A stretch of DNA of 64,000 bases. It comes from Lunularia cruciata. Its lineage: Eukaryota > Streptophyta > Marchantiopsida > Lunulariales > Lunulariaceae. Location: assembly GCA_948567375.1 (NCBI GenBank), contig OX419755.1, positions 13,521,001-13,585,000 of the forward strand. The letters are read 5' to 3'. The position numbers and the translations under genes are program-made. A model generated the notes under the pieces. It saw nothing but the letters and a program-made list of their open reading frames with translations, had not been told where the DNA came from and did not search any database. Within the stretch, counting starts at the first letter, position 1. Every line of letters starts with the position of its first letter. Below are positions 23,962 through 35,602 of this stretch, in pieces.

Positions 23962-25599
23962 TCTTCATATGCTGTGTAAACTTGTACATATTCGTGGTCA
24001 CAAGATTTCACTCAAGAGATAGTCTTGAGCAAAATAAAGAGCTGGGACCCAAGAAATTGGAAGTGGATCCCAATGTAAGGAATTATGGTCTACTTCATGT
24101 GGTTTGGACCAAACAGAAACTATTTATCATTGTCTCTAGCGAAGTTTAGAAACAAAATAATCAATGTGACAAATCACATCCAAATATGATGACAAATAAA
24201 GCGGTCGATATCTCTAAATTCTAGCATTTTAACATGCGTACAACTGGAAACTATCATTATTCCCGAAGTGTACCGCTATTACAGTAGAAATACAATGTAA
24301 GAGGGATCTTCTAACCTCCTGCACGGCAGATGCCACAGAGGAAAACCATGGTTTCTAGAGGAGGGACCATAGACCACCATTTCTTCGAAATAAATTTGGT
24401 TCAGTGGAGGTAGAAGATCATCGTACTCTCCTACTTACGAGGGATTGGTTGTGCAAGTTTACATTGGATTCTTGTAAGATGAACCACTTCTCAATACCAA
24501 GAAGGTATTGAGAAGCTTGTCGTGAAACTTTTCAAGCAGTAGAATCTCGTTTCCTCACCTAGCGATGTACGTATTGTAGACGGAGGAAACTCCAAAGAGT
24601 GCAAGATGATGAACTTCTTCCAGAATTGTCGCCTGGAGTTTACGGTTACTGAAAAGTTAAGGAACTCTTCAACCGTGTTGAGACTGAACATCACTCGTCG
24701 ATTTGAGTCCATACCTTAGGGGCATCTGTTTACAATACAAGAAGGTTGTAGGTTAGAAAGGGTTTCATAGTGAGCGTCTCTGATGTTCGCTGTGTCCTAT
24801 TTAGATGGTACCCTCTTTGGTGCAATATGGGTATTCAACCGAAAACTCATCATACTCATTGTAAGAAATATGAAGTGTTGGCTTCGCTTCGTTCCTGTAG
24901 GTGTTGCATGTGTTCATCTAACCAACATTTGTTTCTGGATTTCACCTACATCTGAGTGTTGATAGACAGGCTTCAGAAAGTGCTGAAATACCTGTGCTGT
25001 CTCTTAGATAGTTACGATAGTTACGTTGAAACATCTCATGTCAAACACGCCTGGGTCTCACTACTCGAGCTTATAGTAGAATGCATCCTGAGACCTGTGG
25101 GAACAGAAGTTTCATGAATAAGTTCTTCCTGATGATGGGAACCAGAGGTTCTCTGAGTGTAGAGAAGCCATCTGTAAGGTTATTTGCTGCTCCCCACTTC
25201 AAGCGTCTCGTAATCTAGAATCGTGGAAAAACAAACTGTATGACACATTGAATCCTCAGAAACTGCACAGATAGATTCTTCTGAGTATTAAATTGCCATA
25301 AGATAGCAAATATAATCAGTCATTATGAAACACGTGCAGACCTCCGCTTGGGCAGGACACTGCAGACCCACCAATTGGTAGCACTAGCAGCATAAAAGGG
25401 CAAAGAGCTCAGACTACAAAACCAACCCTCGATGAATACGTGATTTGGTACGCGATAACAACTTTAAGACATCAAGTCTCCGGGACCTGGATTGGCGGCA
25501 GAACTTCTCCTGTTCACCCCGATCATTAAAAGAATGTTTCTCTGAAAGATTGCTTTTGCAAGCCACAAAGATGTTCCTTAGTAGTCATCCGAGGAGTGT
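23962..25599. other. P450 3' flank and spacer
   Basis: The first part is probably the P450 3' UTR. A 12-bp inverted repeat (CTTCTCAATACC, 24487-24498, and complement 24504-24515) is present. Minus-strand open frame 24491-24712 and others have no signature. Confidence 0.4.
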
Positions 25600-27626
25600 C
25601 TATGATGCCTCCTTTTCCCGTAGTTCTTTCAACATCTGCTGCTTGAGATAAGCGGCATGTCTCTCCAGTTTCAATTGTTCCGCCTGTATCATGAAAACAT
25701 CCAACCGGCCAATGAATTAGAGTTATGAGACATATTTCACGTCGTTAAACCATCAACATCATCCGCTTCCATGGAATGGTCAACAGGCTAGTATGTTTTA
25801 TCCGCACAGATCCCGTCACAATTCACTGCGACTTCACTACTCACTTGTGGGGTGTTAAAAATTACAGAAGCCAAGCAAGAGAGAACGGGAAAAGGACTTT
25901 GATCCACAATTTCAAGAAATAGAGTACACAACTATAAGCTGCACATGAGGTCAAAGATGGTACAAGATGAGAATACCAAATTCAGATACCATCTCTTGAA
26001 GAAAACTTGCCTCCCTGGTAACACCCGTGGACAGGAAGACGGGAAGCAGCGGAAAGCATTCAGTAAAAAGCTCACAGGTTTCAGGTAGAGGTGGAGTGTC
26101 ACTCACTGAACTCTCGAAGTGTTGGGATGCCAGGAAGAATCTCTCATGAGCAATTACATAGGCAACGACACTAACTGCTGTCTCAAGGGATCTGAGTGAA
26201 CAGCGCCGTTCAATATAGTCGCGAGTAGGGGCGAGCTAAGTGACAATATCATGTTGCTCCATCGCTACCGACACCTTGATCAACTTAAGCAAGCCAACAA
26301 GCTGTAGTGTTTGATAGTTGCAATATCGAATGAATATTAATCGAATGAAATTTTGAATTAAATATTGAAAATGATAATTTACGAGAAGGTTACTGAAACT
26401 CAGACACAACACCTCGGAAAACAGTTGCAATGACAGAAAGACTCTAAACCTTCAAGTAGATAACACTGTAGAGGATAATTAAATAAACAATTAACTCGAC
26501 GACGGTACTTCTCATAGACGTTGCTCCGACACAAACTGTCAAAGTCCGCTGGCTTTGGGACAGATCCACTAAGGATAAAATGAGGAAAACAAACAATCAC
26601 CTCAAGAAGCTTGCCAGGAGACATCAGCTATGATGAGAACTTCGTAAGTAAGTGCACAACTCTCTTACAGTTGAACTACATACAACAAAATGATGACCAT
26701 TGCATTAAGCCTCGAGATGAGACACCGCATAGACAATCAACAGTTTTCAAACCTCCTACTGGACCACTAAATACCTCTTCAGTTGTGTGAATTGGCTTGT
26801 CCTTTTCTGTAACCCGAGTTTCACGATCTTAAGATGAACGAAACCTTTAAAAGAAAATTCTCGTAGCGGCCAGTAATGCCACAAGCCTTCTAAGCGAGAG
26901 AGGTATGGGATCCCCCAAAACCCGAGTAAATTAGATGGCCTCTACAGGTACAATCTCAAGCAACAACCAGATAGGTTACAGTTCAGAGGCGAAGAATAGC
27001 CATAATTAGACAGAGCATTGACTGATCGGTCAGAACTGTCCCCGGAAAAGCTGACAATAGCTTTCGCCCATAGATTCAGTACCAAGATCACAAGCTCGTT
27101 CCCCCATAATCCACATCCCTTCACTGCTACAAGCCGTTCCTATAAATCTAACCATGAAAGCCTAAAAGCTCGGACAACGGATTATGTGAATAGCTCGTTG
27201 GGTCCTTACGACCCGTTCAGTTTTCTAGCCTTCATGGTTTAAATCCCGACGAAAGTTAACATATGCGATTCCAGTTTTAATATCCGCACACTTCTAATAT
27301 CACTTTAAAACTCTCTCTTTGATCAGAGAGAAAAAGAGCTTTCACGAAAGAAGGGTAAAGCCATCACAACCACTATCCCACTCATTTACTGATCAGCTCC
27401 ACAAACAGTAAATTCACTCTTCCAATCTCCCGAGAGGCACCTTGATCTGCGCCTGAAGAATCCATCATCTAATCTATTGCTTGAAAATCTGTGCCGGTAG
27501 ATAATGAGCATCAAAACAAACCTTTGCTTCCCGATTTTCACCCATCCAGACGACGAGATTGTCCAGCGACTTCACTCCCACGAAGGTAACCGCGACGAGC
27601 CCTATGAAAGTGTGAACCCGCACCAT
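25600..27626 (-). CDS. Small single-pass membrane protein, 62 aa, two exons
   Basis: Exon 1 is 27626-27522 and exon 2 is 25683-25600, both in phase 0. The donor is AAG|GTTTGT, the acceptor is GATACAG|GCG, and the intron is about 1.84 kb. Exon 1 encodes MVRVHTFIGLVAVTFVGVKS then LDNLVVWMGENREAK, a short N-terminal membrane segment. Exon 2 encodes AEQLKLERHAAYLKQQMLKE then LREKEAS and TAG, a charged amphipathic helix likely to be a coiled coil. The layout (MV-K/R-x-TF, hydrophobic stretch, D..VVW, then Glu/Lys/Gln-rich helix) resembles a conserved but uncharacterised family of roughly 60-70 aa plant proteins that I recall; I could not search for it. Function unknown; organelle or ER membrane is likely. 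Neither exon alone is long enough for standard gene finders. Confidence 0.6.
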
Positions 27627-28262
27627 TGCTGCAATTCTCTTCTCCCCTCGTGACGATGTCCTGCGCTCAAAGGGAAAGAAGAAAAACACCACTCTTCACC
27701 CGCATTAACGCTCCTAAATCACAGACTCCTCTCCGTGTCCTCTCGAGCTTTTGCGACACATCCTTCAATTTGGCTTCTGCCTCCAACAAGTCGACGACTA
27801 CTCCCGACGTGAGGCTGCCATCGACGGGGGTTCGCGGGATTCGTTCCTCGGTTGATGCCCCTTCATCTGAGTTAGTCGTCCATCCATCCCGCTGTACTAC
27901 AGTACAGAAGCAGGCTGACCTGACCCACCACGGGATGAACTACAGTCGCGCGGACTCATTAAAGAAATCCCAAGAAGTTTGGGCCTTCCCCTCTACAACC
28001 TAATTTCTCCTGCACGGAACTAAAGAGTATCCTTTCTCTACCAACATTTATTTTCTCCCACGGCATTGGATTATTGATTTATCTTGTTTCTTTTCCTTTT
28101 CTGATAGGTTGATTATCCAAGGAGTTTGATGATAAGATTAAAAATGTCGATTAACTTATTCAGGAGATCTCCCACCCGTGGTAGAAAATCATAAAACAAT
28201 GATTTGGAAATCTAATCCGTTGAATGGAACACGAAATATGATAACATAGTCAGCTATATAAA
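27627..28262. other. 5' flank of the microprotein gene
   Basis: This is a comparatively GC-rich flank, probably the promoter and 5' UTR of the minus-strand microprotein. A plus-strand frame of 125 codons (27626-28003) overlaps the microprotein start and has no recognisable domain; I do not accept it as a gene. Confidence 0.4.
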
Positions 28263-28612
28263 TTTATTCTTTTACAAATAGATCCCAAAACTGAAATAGA
28301 GATAGTTTTAGGTATAATAACATATTATCCTCTATTAACTACTAATGCTTATACTCGTTATTTATTCTGCTTTTTAGATAGAATTTCTTTAAAAGAGTAT
28401 AAGTTTATGAGGCATTTCTTAGAACCTTCCTTAGAAAGTTAACTCCATTAGAGTTAACTAACCTCTCTTATTTCGATAATTGGTTTGTAGGTATTACATC
28501 TGCTGAAGGTTGTTTCTGTAGTAGATTGAATGGTTCACGTTCATTTAGCATATCTCAAGGTTCCTATCATTATATTATAGAGGCTGTAAAAACCAAATTT
28601 TAGTCTACCTAA
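28263..28612 (+). pseudogene. LAGLIDADG homing endonuclease relic (mitochondrial group I intron type)
   Basis: One frame gives IDPKTEIEIVLGIITYYPLL and, further on, RYLFCFLDRISLKEYKFMRH. It stops at about 28440, and a shifted frame continues LTPLELTNLSYFDNWFVGIT, SAEGCFCSRLNGSRSFSISQ and IIEAVK. The motif WFVGITSAEGCF with a following FSISQ is the second LAGLIDADG helix and first strand of intron-encoded homing endonucleases (usual form WF.GF.EAEGCF....FS..Q). Such ORFs live in group I introns of plant and fungal mitochondria. Here it is frameshifted, partial and surrounded by nuclear repeats, so it is probably a transferred mitochondrial fragment. No exon of a mitochondrial gene was recognised next to it. 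Confidence 0.6.
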
Positions 28613-29488
28613 CCAAGTTAGATTAATCCATGGAAATTTTCACACTGATTTCAACATTTAGACGATTTTGAGTTATTCATCAAGTCTTAATGGAAGCTGA
28701 AAGAATATAGTCATGTGAAGTCTTTGTTTGTTGGAGTATCAAAAGAGATGAATCTAAATGAAATTTTCCAAATTGATCGCTAGTAAAAGGTTTTAAAGCA
28801 CCCTTAGACTCTCATGGTATTTAATCTCATTTCTCAGTTACAATAATATTCTAAATGAAAGCTCAAGGTACAAATATGAATACATAAAAAGACATATAAT
28901 CCGTTGCTAATACCTCACAATAGAAATCTACAATTGAAGAATCAAACAACCAGTATGAAAGACAAAACTGATCAGTAACCCAATGATATAGAACTTAAAA
29001 TCTCTAACTCTTAGTATTCAAATTAGTTTTCCAATTTAAAAATCTAGATGAAGACAATCCAATAGTGATGCAGAAACTGCCATAAGAATCTCAACTTTTG
29101 TAACTGCCATTTTACCTAGAAGACGATTTGGACGGAAAGTGCGAATAAGCTACAAAGTGCGAATAAGTGACAAGAGAATAAGTGGCAAGCTACAAAGTGC
29201 AGTTCAATAGTGCGTTTTAAATAGGTGTTTTTCAGTATCCTTAAAGATCCCGGATACACCCAAGGAGATAAAAATTATAATGAATATGTTGAATGAGATA
29301 TACTTATTGAGGGTTACACCATTGATCCCAAATTCACACTACTTAATTATAACTCTAGCCATTCCCATTCTAATGATAGCGATCTCAATAAGAAAAAATC
29401 TATAACCCACCAAGATTTTAATGCAATGTAGATTATAAAGATTGATCTCTATGTTATAGAGTTTCACATGTAACAAAGAGAATATATC
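28613..29488. other. AT-rich, no recognised gene
   Basis: Nothing supported. The same transferred mitochondrial-like DNA may continue here, since composition does not change. A frame near 29255-29429 with TGA inside it shows no known domain. Confidence 0.3.
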
Positions 29489-29494
29489 TATATT

Positions 29495-29530
<36 letters not shown>

Positions 29531-29532
29531 CC
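29489..29532. repeat. ATT microsatellite
   Basis: TATTTATTTATTTATT is followed by a run of ATT triplets to about 29530. Confidence 0.95.
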
Positions 29533-29799
29533 TTGAGAGATTTTATTTGATGTTTGAAATTCAAGCTATAGTATAGTATGACCCTTAAAAATTGAGCATT
29601 CAAGCACACTAAACTTGAAATAGGGATGCCTTAGGACTAATAAATGAACGGGTATTGCTAGGGATTTGACTAGGGTTTTGCTCCCACGCGGAGTGGAGGA
29701 TTTGGTTGAGGGTTTACTCGGGGGTTGGGGGTTTGGTTGAGGTTTCCATTCCATAACTATTTCTGCAACTAAATCCACTTAATCTACTCTCCTCTCCCT

Positions 29800-30090
29800 T
29801 CTTTCAGTTTGATTCTCCTCCCTTCTCCTTCGAACAAGAGAACTTGCATCCCTTCCCTTCTCTCCGCTAGGTCTATTCTCTACTCTTTTGAACCAATCTA
29901 TTTGCACTCAATCTCTTCTCCTCTCCTTTCTCTCTTTATCTTTCCGATTCTCCTCTCTTCCTCTTTGACCCAAAACTTGGCTTCAATCTCCTCTTTTCTC
30001 TCTTTATCTTTCATATTCTGTTCTCTTCTACTTCAAACCAAAATTGGCACTCAATCTTCTCTCTCTCCTCTTTTCTCTCTTTCACATACT
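29800..30090 (+). repeat. Pyrimidine-rich tandem repeat, about 70-bp unit
   Basis: Variants of CTCTCTTTATCTTTCCGATT, CTCTTCCTCTTTGACCCAAA and CTTGGCTTCAATCTCCTCTT recur about three times at roughly 70-bp spacing. The 97-codon open frame over it is compositional (Ser/Leu-rich). Confidence 0.7.
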
Positions 30091-30906
30091 CTTCTATTGT
30101 GAGAATTCTATGGAAATTGCACGATGAAGGATTCCCTGTAAGAATTCGGAATTTTGGTGAACGATCCATATAAAAATGTGAATTTATTTGAAATCAACCA
30201 TTGAATGAAACTAGTACACCCACATTATTTTCATAGAGAATTGATACTCTCTCACTGCAAAACTGATATTCACTCAACAAAAATTCGATATTAAATCAAT
30301 AGAGATGGAAAATTCAGACAAGAGAGAATTGATACTTTTCATACAAAAATTTAAATTTTTTTAACATCCACTCTTTGCAGATTTAAAAATATTGTGTGAA
30401 ACTGAGCACACCACTACCAACCAACCAATGACTTCAAAAATTATGTGAAGCTCTATTAAGGATTCAAAAACCCACCAACTTACAATATATAATTGCATCA
30501 CTACTTCTTTAAAAAAATTCTCTAGCAAGAATTCTTGAGGGATCAATTACCTCATGTTCATGTTCTCCATCAAATTCCTATAAAAATTACATTTCCTCTT
30601 CCTCTTTTTTTATACACATATTGGACCTATTTATCAAAAATTATGCAATATGATACAAAAGCTAATTTATTGAATTAAATAAATTTTATATTCCTACTTT
30701 TTAGTTGCACTCTTACTTCCCCAATGAATGTTGTTGAGCCTTTAGCACTCCTATGCAATGCTAGTTTAGAATACATACTCTCACAATGCATTTATTGAAA
30801 TCTACTTTATCCTCTATATGCGGCTGCTTGAATGAGAGTACTAAATGACTCATGTGCACATAATCCAAGTTTCTTATTAGGTACTAATGGTGCTCAAAAT
30901 TTTGTA

Positions 30907-31125
30907 AGGCCTTCTTCAATTCATGTCGCCCCACACTGGTGACTTCTTGATACAAGTCATGTCATGATAGGACCCGGCGGTCCTATCATGATATGACATC
31001 CACAACTACCTACATGACAACAAATTTATTAGGCCTTCTTAAATTCTTGTTGCACCACAATGGTGACTTCTTGGTCAAGTCATGTCACAATAGGACCCTA
31101 TGGTCCTATTGTGACATGACATCCA
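30907..31125. repeat. Tandemly duplicated hairpin with compensatory changes
   Basis: Two units share AGGCCTTCTT, a GGTGACTTCTTG phrase and a long palindrome. Hairpin 1 has arms at 30956-30974 and 30979-30997 (19 bp, one mismatch, loop CGGC). Hairpin 2 has arms at 31079-31097 and 31102-31120 (19 bp, perfect, loop CTAT). Unit spacing is about 123 bp. The arms differ between copies (CATGATAGG versus CACAATAGG) and the opposite arms change to match. Confidence 0.85.
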
Positions 31126-34100
31126 AGGCTAAGGACGTTAGGTTTAGGGTAAGGATAAAATATGATCAAGATCGAGCGGTTTAGATGTACTTAGGAAATT
31201 TCCATGCATTATAGCCGCTGGATCTTTTCACGGCCAAGTAGGAAATGTGTAAAAGGCTTAGGCTTGATATTCATCGGGTCCATTTGGTGCATCCTTCTTT
31301 TGCAAGTAAAATACAAAGTTTATGCCATCAAGACTCATGAGTCAGTGTATGCATATTAGTCTACCCTTTGAATGAATGAATGATTGTATACTTTCATTTA
31401 GGAGTGACAAATCCTACAAAACCTAAGCATTGGAGTACAACAATGCATTTGTGCAAGACTAGAGAGTGGCTCTCTAGGAGTTGGCCAAAGTCAAGAATAA
31501 TATGGGAATAGGCTTGCACAGCCATGGCGTCTTGTATGAGATAAGATTGAATAACACAAATTATTGTTGATTCTCGTGACCTTGTACCTTCCAAGAAGGA
31601 TAAAACATGGTGTTATGTTTGTAGTCTTCATAGGGATGTAAATTTTGGAGCCATTTCCAACCGGTTTAGTTTGCAAAGTTGTCAATCTTCCTTTGTGCAG
31701 TATTGTAGGGGAATTCTTTTAGTACAACTCGTGAGGGGGGTGCTATATGAATCATGTCTCCTACAAATCTCACCTTGGCAGTTTGTGGCTTGGACAAGCG
31801 ATTGGTGAACAAAGTGACCGTTATTCCAAATAAGCACACCCTACCTTAGGAAACCCTTGGATTTGGCACGTTAGCATATTGGAGAATAGATTGCATAACA
31901 TTTTGTAGTGTCACTTGTTTGGATTACCTTCTTCTTGGAATGATGTTGCACAAGAGGCTAAATACAAAGCAATAGATTGTCTTAATTCCGTCTCCATCTG
32001 TCTCATTTTAGCCATTTCCAACCCATATCCTCAAGGAAACGACCTGTTCTTACCAATCATATTATAGTAAGTAAACACTAAACCACAACAGATCATGTAG
32101 ACAATAAAAAAAATTTATTTATAGAATTTTTTCCATCTCAATACCATATATTAATAAAAAAGACCCAAATTATATAAGTTTCAAAATATAGAAATAAGGT
32201 AAATATTTTATGTAGATAGCCTGTCTAGCTGCCTATATCGAATAAAAAAATCTCAAAGATGGAGATAAAACTGAGATAGTCACATCCTTTGGATAAATAG
32301 AGATGTAAACTAAGAAGTAACATCTTACAAAATTAGAAGTTTATAAACATAATGCTAACTATTGCAAGTTGCGTTTAAATATTTCAATCCTTACATTCTT
32401 TAATAGACTCTGATTATATATCCCGCTAACTTCAATCTACTAAAGAGAAACCGTTTGGACAACACGTATAACTTCAGATCAATTAAGAAAATACGGTTCA
32501 CCTCAAAATTATAATTACGCCATCGTCGCTTGGGCTGAGGGATGAAATATACTTTTTCCATTTCTAGGTATTTTAATTCTTAATATCAATATTCATGAAA
32601 TGCAATTGAGTTTGCTTCGGATATTACTCTTGACCGACGACCTGACTACTAAATAGTTATACTACCATATCGCAACTAGAAACAGAACTCAGCTTTCAAT
32701 TAGTCAGACCAGCTAGAAATGGTATTGTCAAGGACTTCATTGAACCGAGGAGAGGACTTATGGATATAGTAACTTGTCCGTTCTCTATGTAGATTTGACT
32801 TTCATTTCATTGATCTTTATTTTCATATTCTTTCTTTTCAATACTCTCAAGGATTGTTACAAAGGGTGTTCTTTATCGCATATGACTCGACATGTAGTGA
32901 TTTTGCACTCCTTATATAGAGCTTGTGGATGCAATAACTTTTGGTAGTATTATAACAAATAAGAAAGTAATTAAATAAACAAATTAGTTATTAATAAAGG
33001 TGAAATATTATGCTTTTATGTGAATGCTAGCTTCATATTTTCTGGTAATTTACATACAGTAATACATTACATAGTAGATATTCAAACCAACATATTATTT
33101 TCTAGTTAGGCAAACATATTAACTAAGGGTGAAGAGGTTAGGAAGAGAGTGGAAGTTTGTAAGATAGGGGTTTTTTGAATAGATATTGGAAATTATTTTG
33201 TTTCTTGTATTATCAATTTCGGAAAGGATAATATTAATAATCCATACTGAGTTGGATGATCAATCATTGTGTTGAAAAAGTAAGAAGATTTAGTGAGATA
33301 GTCTACTTGTCCCATACTTCGTATCACAATCCTTTAACCATGGTAGATTATTTAAAACCAAACTATTGCATAACTTGTGTATCATGACTTCTACAATATA
33401 GTGCTAGTTCCAAGCTTGATCTTTTGGGAAATTAAAAAATCCTAAAGGAAAATAATGCAATTATTAACATGAACTAAAAACCTACTAAACATATCATTCT
33501 GAACTCTTTTGTTCCTATTTCATTATATGAGCTTAAGAGCATGTATAATTGAAACTATATATTCAAAATTGCTAGTATAAAAACTATTAGTTTGTAGTTG
33601 TTTATGTTCTAATGTGCTATGGAGAAATATAGGTAATAGAATTAAGTAAGTATAAGTAATATTAAGTATATTAAATTATATCATCCCACTCAGTATGGAT
33701 TATTAATATTATCCTTAACTTGTTTGCTAACTCCCTATTATTATATAAGCTATAATAATACATTGATGATAAATTGGATAATAGGATAATCTAGAAATAA
33801 ATACAAAATATATGGTAATATGATTAGTTGTTCTTTATATAGAAGTATGGGAATTAAATTTTTTGAATTTTATCTCTTGGAGGTTAATATTATCCTTGAA
33901 GTTCTCCATCATAAGAAATTCATTCATCATAATTGATTGAGTATAGAAAACCTTGAGTATTTGGTCTAGTTGAAGTAGCTTGACTACATACTAGACTATA
34001 ACATCATATAGTTTATTATAGTATTTATTCAGTAGTTATATCATCAAAACAACCTTTAAGGAAAGAGCTACATGATGCATTGAGTGATATCTTAGAAAAG

Positions 34101-34289
34101 CATAGTAAAAATTATGTCAAGGGGGAAAATTACATGACCTTCCTTGGTCTTATCAAATTTCATAGATTTAATCATCATATAGTATCATGTTATTAAACAA
34201 ACCTTTTGAATGAAAGAAATACATGGAGCATGTGGAAATTCCTTAAATGGTTTTAAGGGAGACCTTAGATCAAGATTGTAATACAAGAA
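31126..34289. other. AT-rich, no recognised gene
   Basis: No gene, RNA gene or clear element. Open frames at 31394-31685 are short and overlapping. Probably old decayed repeats. Confidence 0.4.
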
Positions 34290-35445
34290 GCTAGACATAT
34301 TATCTAGAGGTGAAAATTGGCTTGGTAACATCTAGAATGATTTTGTGTACAATGGGCTAGGTAGATCAAATAGAGGTATCACCAAAAGAGTACTTCTACT
34401 AATAGGGCAAAAGTAAAAAATAGCTTGAAAACTTTAGAGCCAATTTTAGACGCCTAAATGGATGAATTGGGCTTAAAAATGGAAAGATTCTCCCCTTCAA
34501 GGAATACCAGGCTTGCCTTTTCTCCCCTCCTATGATTCATCTTGTTGAGAGCTTTCCAACGGTACCTCACCCATGAGATTCAAAGCTCCTTAACAAAAGA
34601 TTCCCTAAAGATTCTTTTTATCAAACCCGTCTGACCAACTAGATAGGACAAGGACTTACATGTCACCCATCCAAACAACTAATCCAAGGATTGAACTTGC
34701 TAATAGGTCACAAATCCATGTATTTGATCCACGGGTAGAGCTTCTTTTGAGGGATCCTCTTTGTTATCATTTGTGGCATCAGAGGATTGATGTAATACCA
34801 AGGGTTAGCCATATGATCTAAATGTGAAATTCGGTTTGGTAACATCTAGAATGATGTTATACATGATGGTCAAAATAGATCAGATAGAAGTATCACCAAA
34901 AGAGTACTTCTACTAATAGGGCAGAAATCAAAATAGACTGGAGAACCTTAGAACCAATAGCTAGACATATGATTTAAAGGTGAGAATTGGTTTGGTAACA
35001 TCTGGAAGGATGTTACACGTGATGGACTAAACAGATCAGAAAGAGGTATCACCAAAAGAGGACTTCTACTAATAGAGTAGGAATCGAAATATGCCTGAAA
35101 TCTTTGAAGGCAATTTTGGAGGCCTAAACGGATGAATTAGGCCTTGAAAATGTGCAAATTCCCCCCCCCCCAACAGAGGAAAGGCTTGCTTTCCCTCCCC
35201 CCTAGTTTGTCTCGTCGAGAGCTTTCCAACGGTACCTTACTCATGTGATTCTGAGATTCCTACAGGAAGATTCCCTAAAAGATTCCTTCCGGTCAAAGCT
35301 CGTTTGACCAACCAGATAGGACCTAGACCAGACAGGTCACCCATCCAAGTAAGTAATCCAAGAGTGGAGCTTGCTGACATGTCACCTATCTGTGTCCCTA
35401 ATCCTATGGTGGAGCTTCCTTGGAGGAGATCCTATTTGCCTATAT
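34290..35445 (+). repeat. Large degenerate direct repeats, LTR-like
   Basis: Phrases GGTTTGGTAACATCTGGAAG, GGTATCACCAAAAGAG and ACTTCTACTAATAG recur near 34310-34410, 34830-34920 and 34990-35075. The longer blocks at 34290-34790 and 34970-35440 also share GAGAGCTTTCCAACGGTACC and GGTCACCCATCCAA. They end in TATATAATGAAGAG at about 35440, a TATA-like box. An 11-base C run lies at 35161-35171. This looks like part of an LTR or a TRIM-like element, but no ends or internal genes were identified. Confidence 0.6.
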
Positions 35446-35479
35446 AATGAAGAGAAGGTGCTCCCTTGGCGCATCGAAT

Positions 35480-35602
35480 GTTTGAGTGTGCAATCTGTGT
35501 TTTCTCTCTTCTCTTGTCCTCGGAGTATTACAATTGAGTGTGAAACTTGTGTTTTCTCTCTTGTTTCTCTCTTGGAAAGTTCTCTTGTCCTCGGAGTATT
35601 AT
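35480..35602 (+). repeat. Direct repeat downstream of a TATA-like box
   Basis: TTGAGTGTGCAATCTGTGTT and TTGAGTGTGAAACTTGTGTT each lead into TTTCTCTCTT...TCTTGTCCTCGGAGTATTA. The two copies are about 60 bp apart, the second with an internal expansion. The position just after TATATAATG suggests a leader or R/U5 region of the LTR-like unit. Confidence 0.6.

Noticed and set aside
27626-28003. 125-codon plus-strand open frame at the microprotein promoter
   Set aside because: It overlaps the microprotein start in antisense, has no recognisable domain, and its residue mix (Ser/Thr/Arg/Pro-rich) looks like translated promoter DNA.
29255-29473. Possible fungal-mitochondrial coding with TGA as tryptophan
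   Set aside because: The frame opens after YTQGDKNYNEYVE with TGA but also contains a TAG later, so an alternative code does not rescue it. No family is recognisable.
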